Shown: piece by piece, positions 1 through 8,305 of the stretch
How positions within the stretch are numbered: the first letter of the stretch is position 1
Layout of the letters: each line of letters opens with the position of its first letter
Source: Bog-473 sp036502025
GTDB taxonomy: Bacteria > Actinomycetota > Acidimicrobiia > Acidimicrobiales > RAAP-2
DNA: 64,000 bases
Reading direction: 5' to 3'
Assembly (NCBI GenBank): GCA_036502025.1
Contig: DASXZJ010000025.1
Coordinates: 38,500-102,499, forward strand
Notes under the pieces: model-generated
Told to the model about the DNA's origin: nothing
The model's input: the letters and a program-made list of their open reading frames with translations, nothing else
The model's database searches: none
Translations under genes and position numbers: made by a program

Positions 1-675
1 GCCGCCGGGCCACGCCGCCGGTTCGGCCTCAAGCGGGTGCTCATCGGCACCGGCGTCGCCCTGTTCGCCCTCGCCGCCTCGGTGGCGGCCTACGTCGGGG
101 TCGGCCTCTACAAGATCGACCACGCCGTCCACCACGTCGAGATCCCGGCCACTCTCCTGGCCAAGGGCCACAACGACCTCCTGGCCGTCGTCAAGGGCCC
201 CAACCACACCGAGGAGATCTACGTCTTCCACACCATGACCGGGCACACCAACGTGCTCCAGATACCCGACAAGCTGCAGATCGTCACCCCCGGCGGCCAG
301 CATCTCCCCGTCTCCGGCGTCGACCTCCGGAAGCCGGCCGACATCATCTTCGGCCTGAACCACCTGGGCATCCCGGTCGATCGCTACGTGGGCGTCGACC
401 TCCACATGGTGAGCCCGACGTCATCGCTGGGCAAGCTGGCCACCGGGAAGCTCTCGGTGAGCTCCTTGATCTCACACCCCGCCGGCTCCATGGCGCTGAT
501 CGAGTCGGTGGCCCATCACGTGTACCTCGGGCCCAACACGGCGCCGTCGGCCCTGCTGTCGCTGACCAAGGTGCCGGCCGGCCATCCCGTCTCGGTGCCG
601 ACGTCGAAGGATTCCAACGGGAGGGTGGTCCTGTCCGCCACCCCCTACGTCGACGTCCTGCGGAACTTCCTTTAG
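1..675 (+). CDS. LCP-like membrane-anchored protein, 5' end possibly outside window
   Basis: The reading frame is open from base 1, so the gene may begin upstream; the first start codon visible inside is GTG at 37 (212 aa). From that start, residues about 2-22 form one hydrophobic membrane segment preceded by a basic stretch (GPRRRF, GLKR), so the bulk is probably extracytoplasmic. The rest follows the LytR-CpsA-Psr layout only loosely: a strand ending VLQIPDKL where LCP proteins have the SIPRD segment, then GLNHLGIPVDRYVGVDL, like the LCP helix-strand unit. The conserved LCP arginines are not evident, so a phosphotransferase role is doubtful. It ends tail-to-tail with the next gene, overlapping by 4 bases. 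An LCP-like fold is my inference; a degenerate paralogue is equally possible. Confidence 0.6.
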   Translation, partial: AAGPRRRFGLKRVLIGTGVALFALAASVAAYVGVGLYKIDHAVHHVEIPATLLAKGHNDLLAVVKGPNHTEEIYVFHTMTGHTNVLQIPDKLQIVTPGGQHLPVSGVDLRKPADIIFGLNHLGIPVDRYVGVDLHMVSPTSSLGKLATGKLSVSSLISHPAGSMALIESVAHHVYLGPNTAPSALLSLTKVPAGHPVSVPTSKDSNGRVVLSATPYVDVLRNFL

Positions 676-1520
676 AACTCGCCCTCGGCGAAGAAGTTGA
701 CCCAGTTGCTCTGCATGGACGCCCCGTCCGCGATGACGGTCGACCCGCTCACGTAACGGGCGGCCGGCGAGCACAGGAAGAGCACCATGGCCGCCATCTC
801 GTCGGCCGTGCCCATGCGGACGGTGGTGCCCTCGGCGACCAGCTCGTCGGTGAAGCTCTGCTCGGTCCGGCCAACCGTCTTGAGCTCGGCGCCCACCATG
901 CCGGGCGTGGAGAAGATGCCCGGCGCGAAGGCGTTGATGGTCACCCCCCGCCGCATCAGGTAGGGCGCCAGGGTCTTGACCAGGTTGACCACTCCCGCCC
1001 GCGCCGCGCCGGAGTGGGCGAACATCGGTGCCCCCCGATCGAAGGAGAAGGTGTGGACCACGTTGACGATCGACCCGAAGCCGGCCCCGGCCATCGGCTC
1101 CATGAAGCGATTGGTCATGTTCCAGGTGCCGTTGAGGTTCAGGTCCACCACCGAACGCCACCCGTTGTCGGAGATGGCGGTGGGCAGGGCGGGGAACTGA
1201 CCCCCGGCGTTGTTGATCAGGAAGTCGACCTGCCCGAACTGCCCGTACACCGTGTCACGGAGCGCATCGACCTGCTCGGGCTCCCTGATGTTGGTCGGGA
1301 CGGCCAGGCACCGCCCCCCGGACGCGGTGATGGCGGCGGCGGTCTCGTCGAGGGTGTCCGCCGTCCGCCCGGCCACCACCACCTGGGCGCCCAGGGCGGC
1401 GAAGGACTGCGCCACCTCGAGCCCGAGCCCGGTGCCGCCGCCGGTGACCACGGCCACCCGCCCCGAGAAGAGATGGTCGGCGAAGACGGAGGTCCCGGGC
1501 CCGCGAGCCCACTGGCTCAT
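672..1520 (-). CDS. SDR-family reductase, 2,4-dienoyl-CoA reductase-like
   Basis: A 282-residue short-chain dehydrogenase with the NAD(P) motif TGGGTGLG (26-33), NNAGG (103-107) and a C-terminal segment AFAPGIFSTPG. The normal YxxxK catalytic pair is not there: the aligned residues are Ser170 and Arg174 in AHSGAARAG. Dienoyl-CoA reductases also carry Ser at the first position but keep the Lys (SAKAG), so this protein resembles that branch with a further K-to-R change. The start is ATG at 1520, overlapping the stop of the upstream acyl-CoA dehydrogenase by four bases (ATGA), so the two are translationally coupled and probably act on the same acyl-CoA. Reductase on an unsaturated or hydroxyacyl-CoA is the likely role; the substrate is unknown. 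Confidence 0.85.
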   Translation of the reverse strand: MSQWARGPGTSVFADHLFSGRVAVVTGGGTGLGLEVAQSFAALGAQVVVAGRTADTLDETAAAITASGGRCLAVPTNIREPEQVDALRDTVYGQFGQVDFLINNAGGQFPALPTAISDNGWRSVVDLNLNGTWNMTNRFMEPMAGAGFGSIVNVVHTFSFDRGAPMFAHSGAARAGVVNLVKTLAPYLMRRGVTINAFAPGIFSTPGMVGAELKTVGRTEQSFTDELVAEGTTVRMGTADEMAAMVLFLCSPAARYVSGSTVIADGASMQSNWVNFFAEGEF

Positions 1521-2764
1521 CCCGCGAAGTCCCAACTGCCGCCCTTCTCGTAGTGGTGCAGGACGTTCTTGGCGATGAGGATGCGGTGCACCTCGTCGGG
1601 CCCGTCGGCCAGCCGCAGCGTGCGGGCACCGAGGTACATGGCCGCCAGGGGGAGGTCGTTGGACACCCCGGCCGCCCCCCACACCTGGATGGCCCGGTCG
1701 ACCACCCGCGAGTAGGCCGCCGGCACGAACACCTTGATGGCGGAGATTTCGGTGCGGGCCTGCGGATCGCCGGCGTCCACCTTCTCGGCGGCGTGGATGG
1801 TCATCAGGCGAGCGGCCTGGAGGTCGATGTAGCTGTCGGCGATGAAGCCCTGCATGAACTGCTTGTCCTTGAGCAGTCCCCCGTGGACCTGGCGGGTCAG
1901 CATGCGCTCGACCATGAGATCGAAGGCCCGCCACATCTGGCCCACCGAGTTCATGCAGTGGAAGATGCGGCCGGCGCCCAGGCGGTCCTGGGCGGCCCGG
2001 TGGCCGTCGCCCACCTGCCCCAGCACGTTCTCGGCCGGAACCCTGACGTTGTCATAGCGCACCTCGCAGTGATCCGACGAGGCGCTGCCCCAGATCCCGA
2101 TGCCGCGCACGATGGTCACCCCGGGGGTCGAGGTGGGCACGATGACCTGCATCATCCGTCCCGGCTTGTCCCCCTCGGCCTCGACCGCCCGGCACATCAC
2201 GATGAAGAAGTCGGCGGCCAGGCCGTTCGAGGTGAACCACTTGTGGCCGTTGATGACCCATTCGTCCCCCTCCAGCACCGCGCTGGTCTGGATGGACCGG
2301 GGGTCCGAGCCGGCGTTCTCGGGTTCGGTCATGGAGAACCCCGACTGCATGGTCCCTTCGACCAGGGGCAGCAGCCACTGCTCCTTCTGCTTCTCGGTGC
2401 CGTACTTGGCCAGGATGGTCTGGTTGCCCGAGTTGGGCGCCACGACGCCGAAGAGGGAGGCCGCCCCCATGGCGTAGGCCAGGATCTCGTTCATGTAGGC
2501 GTGGGCCAGGAAGTCGATGCCCATGCCGCCGTACTCGGGGGGCAGATGGGGGGCCCAGAGACCCTCGGACTTCACCCGGTCCTGGACCTTCTCGCGGCGG
2601 GCCCTCGCCTCGGCCCGATCGGCCTCGGTGGCGTCGGCCCGCCGGCCCACCCAGAGGGCGGCCTCGTGGGGCAGGATCTCCTCGTTGACGATGCGGGCGG
2701 TACGGAGGCGGATGTCGTTGATGTGGTCGTCCAACCCGGCAATGGGTGTCACGGTGATCGGCAT
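1517..2764 (-). CDS. acyl-CoA dehydrogenase, ACAD10/11-like
   Basis: This 415-residue flavoprotein should oxidise an acyl-CoA to the 2-enoyl-CoA with FAD, passing electrons to ETF. It shows the acyl-CoA dehydrogenase order: a helical N-terminal domain (LPPEYGGMG), the middle beta domain with MTEPENAGSDP and GHKWFTSNG, and the C-terminal helical domain ending in the LADGPDEVHR segment typical of ACAD10/11 relatives, where an acidic residue serves as base. The chosen start is ATG at 2764 (MPITVTP), because sequence upstream lies in the end of the neighbouring gene and looks non-coding in this frame. Its stop overlaps the SDR start. The pair may form a small beta-oxidation-like module. Confidence 0.9.
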   Translation of the reverse strand: MPITVTPIAGLDDHINDIRLRTARIVNEEILPHEAALWVGRRADATEADRAEARARREKVQDRVKSEGLWAPHLPPEYGGMGIDFLAHAYMNEILAYAMGAASLFGVVAPNSGNQTILAKYGTEKQKEQWLLPLVEGTMQSGFSMTEPENAGSDPRSIQTSAVLEGDEWVINGHKWFTSNGLAADFFIVMCRAVEAEGDKPGRMMQVIVPTSTPGVTIVRGIGIWGSASSDHCEVRYDNVRVPAENVLGQVGDGHRAAQDRLGAGRIFHCMNSVGQMWRAFDLMVERMLTRQVHGGLLKDKQFMQGFIADSYIDLQAARLMTIHAAEKVDAGDPQARTEISAIKVFVPAAYSRVVDRAIQVWGAAGVSNDLPLAAMYLGARTLRLADGPDEVHRILIAKNVLHHYEKGGSWDFAG

Positions 2765-2775
2765 GGCGCGGGATC

Positions 2776-4095
2776 TTAGGCAGGATCCGTTGGGGGTTCC
2801 CCTCCGCCCGCCCAGCGTCCGACCAGGGCACGTTCGTAGCGCCCGTGCCCCACGAAGCTGACGACCCAGCGCGCCAGCGCCCCGAACCGGTTCTTGAATC
2901 CGGTGAGGAACGTCACGTGGACGACCAGCCACAGCAGCCAGCCGGCGAACCCGCCGACGCGCAGCGGTCCCACTTTGGCCACGGCGCGGAAGCGCGAGAT
3001 CACGGCCAGCGTCCCGAGGTCGTGGTAGTGGAACGGGCGCATCGTGGGCTGGCCGCGCAGCCGCCGGCCGATGGTGTGGGCCGCGTGCGCGCCGGACTGC
3101 ATGGCCACCTCGGCCACGCCGGGCAGGTCGTTGAGCGCCATGAGGTCGCCCACGACGAAGATCTCGGGGTAGCCGGGCACCGAGCAGTCGGGTGCCACCT
3201 TCACCCGCCCGCCCTTGTCCAGCTCAGCCCCGGTGGCCCGGGCCAGCTGGGCCCCGAGCGGGGAGGCTCCGATGCCCGCCGCCCACACCCTGGTGGCGGC
3301 GGCGATCGTTTGCACCGTCCCGTCGGCGCCGGTGATCTCCACGCCGTCGTCGCCCAGACCGGTGACCATGGTGCCCAGGTGGACCTCGACGCCCATGCGG
3401 CGGAGGTCCCGCGCCGTCATGTTCGAGAGCCGCGTCCCCATGCTGGCCACCAGCCCGTCGGCCCCCTCCACCAGCACCACGCGGGTCGAGTGGGGGTCGA
3501 TACGCCGGTAGTTGTTCCGCAGCGCCCGCCGCGAGAGTTCCTTGAGCTGGCCCGCCATCTCCACCCCGGTCGGGCCGCCGCCGATGACGACGAAGGTCAT
3601 GAGCTCGGCCCGGCGCTCGTCGTCCTCCTCGGCTTCCGCCCGCTCAAAGGTGCCGAAGATCTCACCCCGCAGGTGCAGGGCATCGTCGAGCGACTTCATG
3701 CCCGAGGCGAAGTGCTTGTAGTCGTCGTGCCCGAAATAGGAGGTGACGGCGCCGCCGGCCACGATGAGGCTGTCGTAGGCGATCGTCGTCGGGCGCCCGA
3801 ACTCGGTCACCTTGACCTCCCGGCGGTCGGGCTCGATGCTGTCGACCTCGCCCAGCACGACGCGCATCGAGGCGTAGTTGCGGAACACGTCGCGGATGGC
3901 CGGCGCGATCTGGCCCTCGGAGAGGATGCCGGTCGCCACCTGGTAGAGCAGCGGTTGGAAGAGGTGATGGTTGGTCCGGTCGATGAGGGTGACCCGGACC
4001 GGCACCCGCCGCAGGGCCTTGGCCCCGAAGAGACCGCCGAATCCGGCCCCGATGATCACCACGTGGGGGCGCGTGTCCTCCCGCGGGTCGATCAC
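2776..4095 (-). CDS. ndh: type II NADH dehydrogenase (NDH-2)
   Basis: A 439-residue membrane-associated flavoprotein that oxidises NADH and reduces quinone without pumping protons. It has the FAD-binding Rossmann motif GAGFGG at residues 16-21, the NADH-binding motif IGGGPTGVE in the second nucleotide domain, an AGIGASPLG segment, GDLMAL near the second FAD contact, and a hydrophobic then basic C-terminal part (GWLLWLVVHVTFL, FKNRFG) that fits peripheral membrane attachment. The start is GTG at 4095, overlapping the stop of the NUDIX gene as GTGA, so the two are co-translated. It lies 11 bases before the acyl-CoA dehydrogenase start on the same strand, so all four genes may be one operon. Confidence 0.92.
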   Translation of the reverse strand: MIDPREDTRPHVVIIGAGFGGLFGAKALRRVPVRVTLIDRTNHHLFQPLLYQVATGILSEGQIAPAIRDVFRNYASMRVVLGEVDSIEPDRREVKVTEFGRPTTIAYDSLIVAGGAVTSYFGHDDYKHFASGMKSLDDALHLRGEIFGTFERAEAEEDDERRAELMTFVVIGGGPTGVEMAGQLKELSRRALRNNYRRIDPHSTRVVLVEGADGLVASMGTRLSNMTARDLRRMGVEVHLGTMVTGLGDDGVEITGADGTVQTIAAATRVWAAGIGASPLGAQLARATGAELDKGGRVKVAPDCSVPGYPEIFVVGDLMALNDLPGVAEVAMQSGAHAAHTIGRRLRGQPTMRPFHYHDLGTLAVISRFRAVAKVGPLRVGGFAGWLLWLVVHVTFLTGFKNRFGALARWVVSFVGHGRYERALVGRWAGGGEPPTDPA

Positions 4096-4505
4096 AGGTG
4101 ACGCTCCACGACGGTCTGCACGTAGTGCGCCAGCGGGAGCGTGGACAACTCGGCGCGGTCGACCCAGCGGGCGTCATCGGTGGTGCCGTCGCGCTCGGCG
4201 CGCAGGGCCCCGCTCCAGGATTCGACACGGTAGAGGAGCCGCACCGTGTGCAGGCTGGTCTCGTCGGGCAGGGCGCGCGTGTCGGAGAGCACGTCGAGCA
4301 GGGGCCCGACAACGGTCGCGAGTCCCGACTCCTCCTCGATCTCCCGCCGCAGCGCGTCGGTCGGGTGCTCGCCATGGTCCACCCCGCCGCCGGGAAGGAA
4401 CCAGCGGCCGGCCAGGCTCAACGAGGTCGACGCCCGGGTCAGCAGGATGCGCCCGTCGGGGTCCACGCACAGACCGTAGACGGCGATCCGCTGGCGTCGT
4501 AGCAC
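4092..4505 (-). CDS. NUDIX hydrolase
   Basis: A 137-residue NUDIX enzyme hydrolysing a nucleoside diphosphate linked to another group. The NUDIX box is complete and exact: G40, E46, then R54-E55-I-E-E-E-S-G-L62, matching GX5EX7REUXEEXGU, including the metal-binding glutamates. Beginning MLRRQRIAVYGLCVD and with GRWFLPGGGVDHGE, it is close in length to MutT/Nudt enzymes. The GTG start at 4505 is the first in the frame. It overlaps the NDH-2 gene by four bases. Substrate cannot be predicted; coupling to an NADH dehydrogenase makes a dinucleotide or nucleotide clean-up role conceivable. Confidence 0.9.
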   Translation of the reverse strand: MLRRQRIAVYGLCVDPDGRILLTRASTSLSLAGRWFLPGGGVDHGEHPTDALRREIEEESGLATVVGPLLDVLSDTRALPDETSLHTVRLLYRVESWSGALRAERDGTTDDARWVDRAELSTLPLAHYVQTVVERHL

Positions 4506-4590
4506 CGGGCCATCGTGGCTTCACCCGGCCACGCCACGCAAAGCGCGAACCCGGGTACCCTGACCCAGCCAGTCACCTGAGGGGAGCACG

Positions 4591-5058
4591 ATGGACACCG
4601 CAGCCGAACTCGAGGCCATACGCCGGTTGAAGTACGCCTACTTCCGCCACCTCGACCTCAAGGAGTTCGACCGGTTGGGCCAGCTGCTGACCGAGGACGC
4701 CACCGCCGCCTACGAGGACGGCCGGACCGTCCTCGAGGGACGGGCGGCCATCGTCACCTGGCTCTCCGAGGCGCTGCGCAGCCACGACCTCATCACCGAG
4801 CACCACGGCCACCATCCCGAGATCGAGTTCGACTCGGAGACGTCAGCCACCGGGACCTGGTACCTCGAGGACCGCGTCATCGTGCCGTCCGCCGATCTGG
4901 AGATCGGTGGCACCGCCTTCTACCGCGATCGCTACGCCAAGACGGGCGGCGGCTGGCGCATCTCGCACACCGGCTACATGCGCGTCTTTGAGGAGCACCG
5001 CGTGCACTCGACCATGGCGGTGATCTCCTTCACCTCGCGCTTCGACCAACGGGCCTGA
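4591..5058 (+). CDS. SnoaL-like (NTF2-fold) protein
   Basis: A 155-residue protein of the SnoaL/NTF2 superfamily, a cone-shaped fold used by ketosteroid isomerase-like and dehydratase-like enzymes and by many binding proteins. The opening LEAIRRLKYAYFRHLD, then FDRLGQLLTEDA and the C-terminal GGWRISHTGYMRVFEE, are the usual helices and strands. The ATG at 4591 follows GGGGAG by seven bases. It is divergent from the NUDIX/NDH-2 operon and convergent with the aldo/keto reductase. In actinobacteria such genes often sit beside steroid or polycyclic degradation genes, but there is no direct evidence of its substrate. Confidence 0.85.
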   Translation: MDTAAELEAIRRLKYAYFRHLDLKEFDRLGQLLTEDATAAYEDGRTVLEGRAAIVTWLSEALRSHDLITEHHGHHPEIEFDSETSATGTWYLEDRVIVPSADLEIGGTAFYRDRYAKTGGGWRISHTGYMRVFEEHRVHSTMAVISFTSRFDQRA

Positions 5059-5066
5059 CGGGCCGC

Positions 5067-6062
5067 CTACGGGCGGGTGGCCGGGCTGATGGTGAAGCCG
5101 GGATCGAAGAGCGTGGTCGGCTCCAACACCTTCTCGATGGCTTCGACGAAGTCGGGCTCGAGCACGACGTCGAGCGCCTTGACGTTCTCTTTGATCTGCT
5201 CGGGGCGGCTGGCCCCCACGATGGCGCTGCTCACGTTCTCGTTCTGCAGCACCCAGGCCAGGCCGACGGCCGCCGGCGGGTACCCGGCCTGGCGGCACAG
5301 GTCGGCGTAAGCCTGCACCGGCTCGAGCACCTCGTCGCGCAACAGCCAGCTCATCTCGGTCCCCTCGACCCCGGTGGCCCGCGAGCCCTCGAGCGGGGCG
5401 GCGCCGGGGAGGTACTTCCCGGTCAACACGCCCTGGGCCAGCGGCGACCACACGATCTGGCTCACCCCCTCCTCCTGGCAGAGCGGCACGACCTCGGCCT
5501 CGATGATCCGCCAGAGCAGCGAGTACTGGGGCTGGTTCGAGACGATCCGGTCGAAGCCCATCTCGTCGGCCATCTGCAGCGCCTCGGCGATCTGCTCCGC
5601 CGTCCACTCCGAGACACCGATGTAATGCACCTTGCCCTGCCGCACCAGGTCGTCGAACGCCTGGAGGGTCTCCTCCAGCGGCGTGGCGTAGTCGTAGCGG
5701 TGGGCCTGCAGGAGGTCGACATGGTCGGTCTGCAGCCGCTCCAGCGAGGCGTGCAGCGACTCCATGATGTGCTTGCGCGAGAGCCCGCGGTTGTTGGGGT
5801 TGGGACCGGTGGGCCAGTAGACCTTGGTGAAGATCTCGATCGAGTCGCGCCGGACGCCGACCAATGCCCGTCCGAGGACGGACTCGGCCCGCCCGTTGGC
5901 GTAGACGTCCGCGGTGTCGAAGGTGGTGATGCCCTCCTCGAGCGACGCCTTGACGCAGGCCACGGCGGCGTCCTCCTCAATCTGGCTGCCGTGGGTGATC
6001 CAGTTCCCGTAGGAGAGGGCCGAGACGAGCATGCCTGATCTTCCGAGGTGGCGATAGTCCAT
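5067..6062 (-). CDS. aldo/keto reductase, potassium-channel beta-subunit type
   Basis: A 331-residue NADPH-dependent reductase of the AKR family, closest in layout to the Kv-beta/YghZ group. The catalytic tetrad is visible: Asp in TFDTADVY, Tyr in the same segment, Lys in FTKVYW, and His in LLQAHRYD. The NADPH-binding C-terminal region has SQIVWSPLAQGVLTGKY and IVGASRPEQIKENV. I chose ATG at 6062 (MDYRHLGRSG), where the family normally begins; the 70 residues upstream in frame run through the opposite-strand release-factor gene. It is an aldehyde or ketone reductase of unknown substrate, divergent from the release-factor gene. Confidence 0.93.
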   Translation of the reverse strand: MDYRHLGRSGMLVSALSYGNWITHGSQIEEDAAVACVKASLEEGITTFDTADVYANGRAESVLGRALVGVRRDSIEIFTKVYWPTGPNPNNRGLSRKHIMESLHASLERLQTDHVDLLQAHRYDYATPLEETLQAFDDLVRQGKVHYIGVSEWTAEQIAEALQMADEMGFDRIVSNQPQYSLLWRIIEAEVVPLCQEEGVSQIVWSPLAQGVLTGKYLPGAAPLEGSRATGVEGTEMSWLLRDEVLEPVQAYADLCRQAGYPPAAVGLAWVLQNENVSSAIVGASRPEQIKENVKALDVVLEPDFVEAIEKVLEPTTLFDPGFTISPATRP

Positions 6063-6098
6063 GGCGGCGACACTAACCGGTGGCCCTACGCTCGGTCC

Positions 6099-6560
6099 GT
6101 GGCGCCCGAGGTACCAGATCCCGCCGAGGCCGATAGCGAGGCGACGACGTCGTCGCTGCGCGTCAACCGCTCGCTCGCGCTGCCCATGGCCGAGATCAGC
6201 TGGCGCGCCTCGACCTCGGGTGGGCCGGGGGGTCAGCACGCCAACCGCACCCTGAGCCGCGTCGAGGTGCAATTCGATGCCGCCGCCTCACCGTCCTTGG
6301 GCCCCCGGCAACGGGCCCGGCTGCTGGAGCGCTACGGGCCGACGGTGCGGGCCGCGGCCTCCGACTCGCGTTCCCAGTCGCGTAACCGCCAGCTGGCCCT
6401 CGAACGCCTCGCGCGGAAACTGGCCGAAGGCCTGCGGGTCGACCCGGCGCGGCGTCCGACCCGGCCGACCAAGGGCTCACAGATCCGCCGGGTCGAGTCC
6501 AAGCGGCGGCGTTCCGAGACCAAGCGCCAGCGCCGGGCGCCGTCAGACACCGATGAGTAG
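6099..6560 (+). CDS. arfB: ArfB/YaeJ-type peptidyl-tRNA hydrolase, ribosome rescue factor
   Basis: A class I release-factor-like protein lacking codon-recognition domains, which hydrolyses peptidyl-tRNA on stalled ribosomes. It carries the GGQ motif in GGPGGQHANR (residues 44-46 from GTG 6099), where the glutamine positions water at the peptidyl-tRNA ester. The C-terminal tail is strongly basic (RRVESKRRRSETKRQRR), as needed to enter the empty mRNA channel of a stalled ribosome. The GTG at 6099 gives 153 aa; an ATG at 6048 would add 17 residues but overlaps the divergent reductase start. About 140 residues is usual for the family. Confidence 0.9.
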   Translation: MAPEVPDPAEADSEATTSSLRVNRSLALPMAEISWRASTSGGPGGQHANRTLSRVEVQFDAAASPSLGPRQRARLLERYGPTVRAAASDSRSQSRNRQLALERLARKLAEGLRVDPARRPTRPTKGSQIRRVESKRRRSETKRQRRAPSDTDE

Positions 6561-6642
6561 GGGACCGGCCGTTCGTCAACCAGAGCACAAGAGCCGACAC
6601 GGGACTCATAATCCCTCGGACCGACCAGCAGAGAGGTGCGAC

Positions 6643-7206
6643 ATGGGCAGGATCGTGGTAACCGAGTTCGTCTCGATCGACGGTGTGATGGAGGCACCCG
6701 GAGGGGGCGAGGGCTTCGCCTACGACGGGTGGACCTTCGCCTTCGACCGCGGCGAGGGCGACCAGTTCAAGCTCGATGAGACCAGGAATTCCGCCGCCCT
6801 GCTACTGGGCCGGGTGACCTACGACGGTTTTGCGGCAGCCTGGCCCAACATGCACGATGAGTTCGCCGACAAGTTCAACTCCATGCCCAAGTACGTGGTG
6901 TCATCCACCCTGACCGACGCCGCGTGGAACAACTCGACCATCCTGCGGGGCGACGTGGCGAAGGAGGTGGCGCAACTCAAGACCGACGTCGAGGGCGACC
7001 TCTACGTCCACGGCAGCGCGCAGCTGGTGCAGGCCCTGCTGGAGCACGACCTGGTCGACGAGGTCCACCTCATGGTGTTCCCGGTCGTCCTCGGACAGGG
7101 CAAGCGGGTCTTCGGGCCGACCAGCGACAAGAAGGCGATGCGACTCACCGACTCGGTGGTCGTGGGCGACGGCGTCGCCATCTTGACCTACGTGCCGGCG
7201 GGCTGA
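6643..7206 (+). CDS. dihydrofolate reductase / RibD C-terminal-like protein
   Basis: A 187-residue protein of the DHFR-fold family that includes the RibD reductase domain and many uncharacterised actinobacterial members (YwjB/YyaP type). Landmarks are MGRIVVTEFVSIDGVMEAPGG at the start (first strand), LLGRVTYDGFAAAWP, the nucleotide-binding VHGSAQLVQALLEHDLVDE and HLMVFPVVLGQGKRVF. ATG at 6643 is preceded by GAGAGGTG. It probably reduces an unknown substrate with NADPH or is a non-folate reductase; the true DHFR active-site acid is not identifiable. Its last 62 bases overlap the convergent surE gene. Confidence 0.88.
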   Translation: MGRIVVTEFVSIDGVMEAPGGGEGFAYDGWTFAFDRGEGDQFKLDETRNSAALLLGRVTYDGFAAAWPNMHDEFADKFNSMPKYVVSSTLTDAAWNNSTILRGDVAKEVAQLKTDVEGDLYVHGSAQLVQALLEHDLVDEVHLMVFPVVLGQGKRVFGPTSDKKAMRLTDSVVVGDGVAILTYVPAG

Positions 7207-8155
7207 GCGCCCGACCGGGATCCCTCAGCCGAGGAGGCCCGAGCGGGGCCACCGCGGCCGCCAGTCCCTGGTCGAGCAGGCCGAGTAGCTCGGCGTCGTC
7301 CTCGGCTCTCGGGCCGCGCAGCGCGGTGAGGGCGGCGTAGCCCTGTGCCACCAGCGTGGCGTCCTCGGTTGGCTCGGCCAGGCCGATGTCGTCGGGGTGG
7401 GGGAAGGGCGTCCCGACGGTCAGGACGATCTCACCCCGGTCCCCGTGCTCCCCCTCCCGGTGGGCGCGGGCGCCCTCGGCGGCGGCCGGCCCCTCCATCT
7501 CGGGGCGGTTGGGCGACTCCCAGGTGCCGGCGCGGGCCGACTTGATCAGGCCGGCCCCGCTGACCCGGGCCCACCGCAGGCCCTGGATCTCGCCCAGGGG
7601 CAGGGCGGGGACGTTGAGGTTGAGCACGGTACGGGGCGGCGCGCTCGCCAGCAGGGGCAGGAGGGAGACGGCGAGGTCGGCCGCCGAGGCCCAGGGGTCG
7701 GGGTCCGCACCCGCCCTCAGGCTGACGGCCAGGGCGCTGATGCCCAGCTGTGACGCCGTCAGCGCGGCCCCCACCGTGCCCGAATGCAGCACCGACCGGC
7801 CGACGTTGACGCCGTGGTTGATGCCCGAGACGACGAGATCCGGCTTGGGGCCGACTGCCCCCAGGGCGCCGGCGATGACCGAGAGGGCGGGTGAGGCATC
7901 GAGCCCGTAGGCCTCGACCCCCTCGGCCCCCGCCACGGTGGCCCGCCGGTAGCCGATGGTGGTGCGGGCGTCGACCGAGCCGACGGCGGCTCCCGCCCCG
8001 CTGTAGTTGCTGCTGGGGGCCACCACCACGATCTCGGGTCGGGTCCCGTCGAGGGCGGCCGCAGCGTCCGAGCCGGACCAGCGCACCAGTGCCATGGTCA
8101 GCGCGGCCAGACCCGGGGCGCCGACGCCGTCGTCGTTGGTGACCAATACCCTCAC
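7145..8155 (-). CDS. surE: 5'/3'-nucleotidase SurE
   Basis: SurE is a metal-dependent nucleoside monophosphate phosphatase. The metal-binding N-terminus VRVLVTNDDGVGAPG (Asp8-Asp9 from GTG 8155) is present, as are APSSNYSGAGAA, VVSGINHGVNVGR and HSGTVGAALTA, and NLNVPALP. The start chosen is GTG at 8155, as SurE normally begins directly with this strand; an in-frame start at 8212 is also possible. At 336 aa it is longer than the usual 250-270: after about residue 265 there is an Ala/Gly/Arg-rich tail that crosses into the convergent DHFR-like gene, so that tail may be a run-on caused by a lost stop codon. Confidence 0.92.
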   Translation of the reverse strand: MRVLVTNDDGVGAPGLAALTMALVRWSGSDAAAALDGTRPEIVVVAPSSNYSGAGAAVGSVDARTTIGYRRATVAGAEGVEAYGLDASPALSVIAGALGAVGPKPDLVVSGINHGVNVGRSVLHSGTVGAALTASQLGISALAVSLRAGADPDPWASAADLAVSLLPLLASAPPRTVLNLNVPALPLGEIQGLRWARVSGAGLIKSARAGTWESPNRPEMEGPAAAEGARAHREGEHGDRGEIVLTVGTPFPHPDDIGLAEPTEDATLVAQGYAALTALRGPRAEDDAELLGLLDQGLAAAVAPLGPPRLRDPGRALSPPARRSRWRRRRPRPPSR

Positions 8156-8305
8156 GTGTCCGCACCCTACCGGCCGCGGCGCCCGGTCCGGGACGCAAAC
8201 GCAGCTCGGCACGGCCCCATCACGGGCCGTTCGGCGGCCGTTCGCCCGGCGCTCACCGGAGGCTCACCCCGCTCGGGGGGCAGACCTGCTTCAATTCACT
8301 CCGCC

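Noticed and set aside
2845..4101. 418-codon open frame opposite NDH-2
   Set aside because: Antisense shadow of a clear flavoprotein gene.
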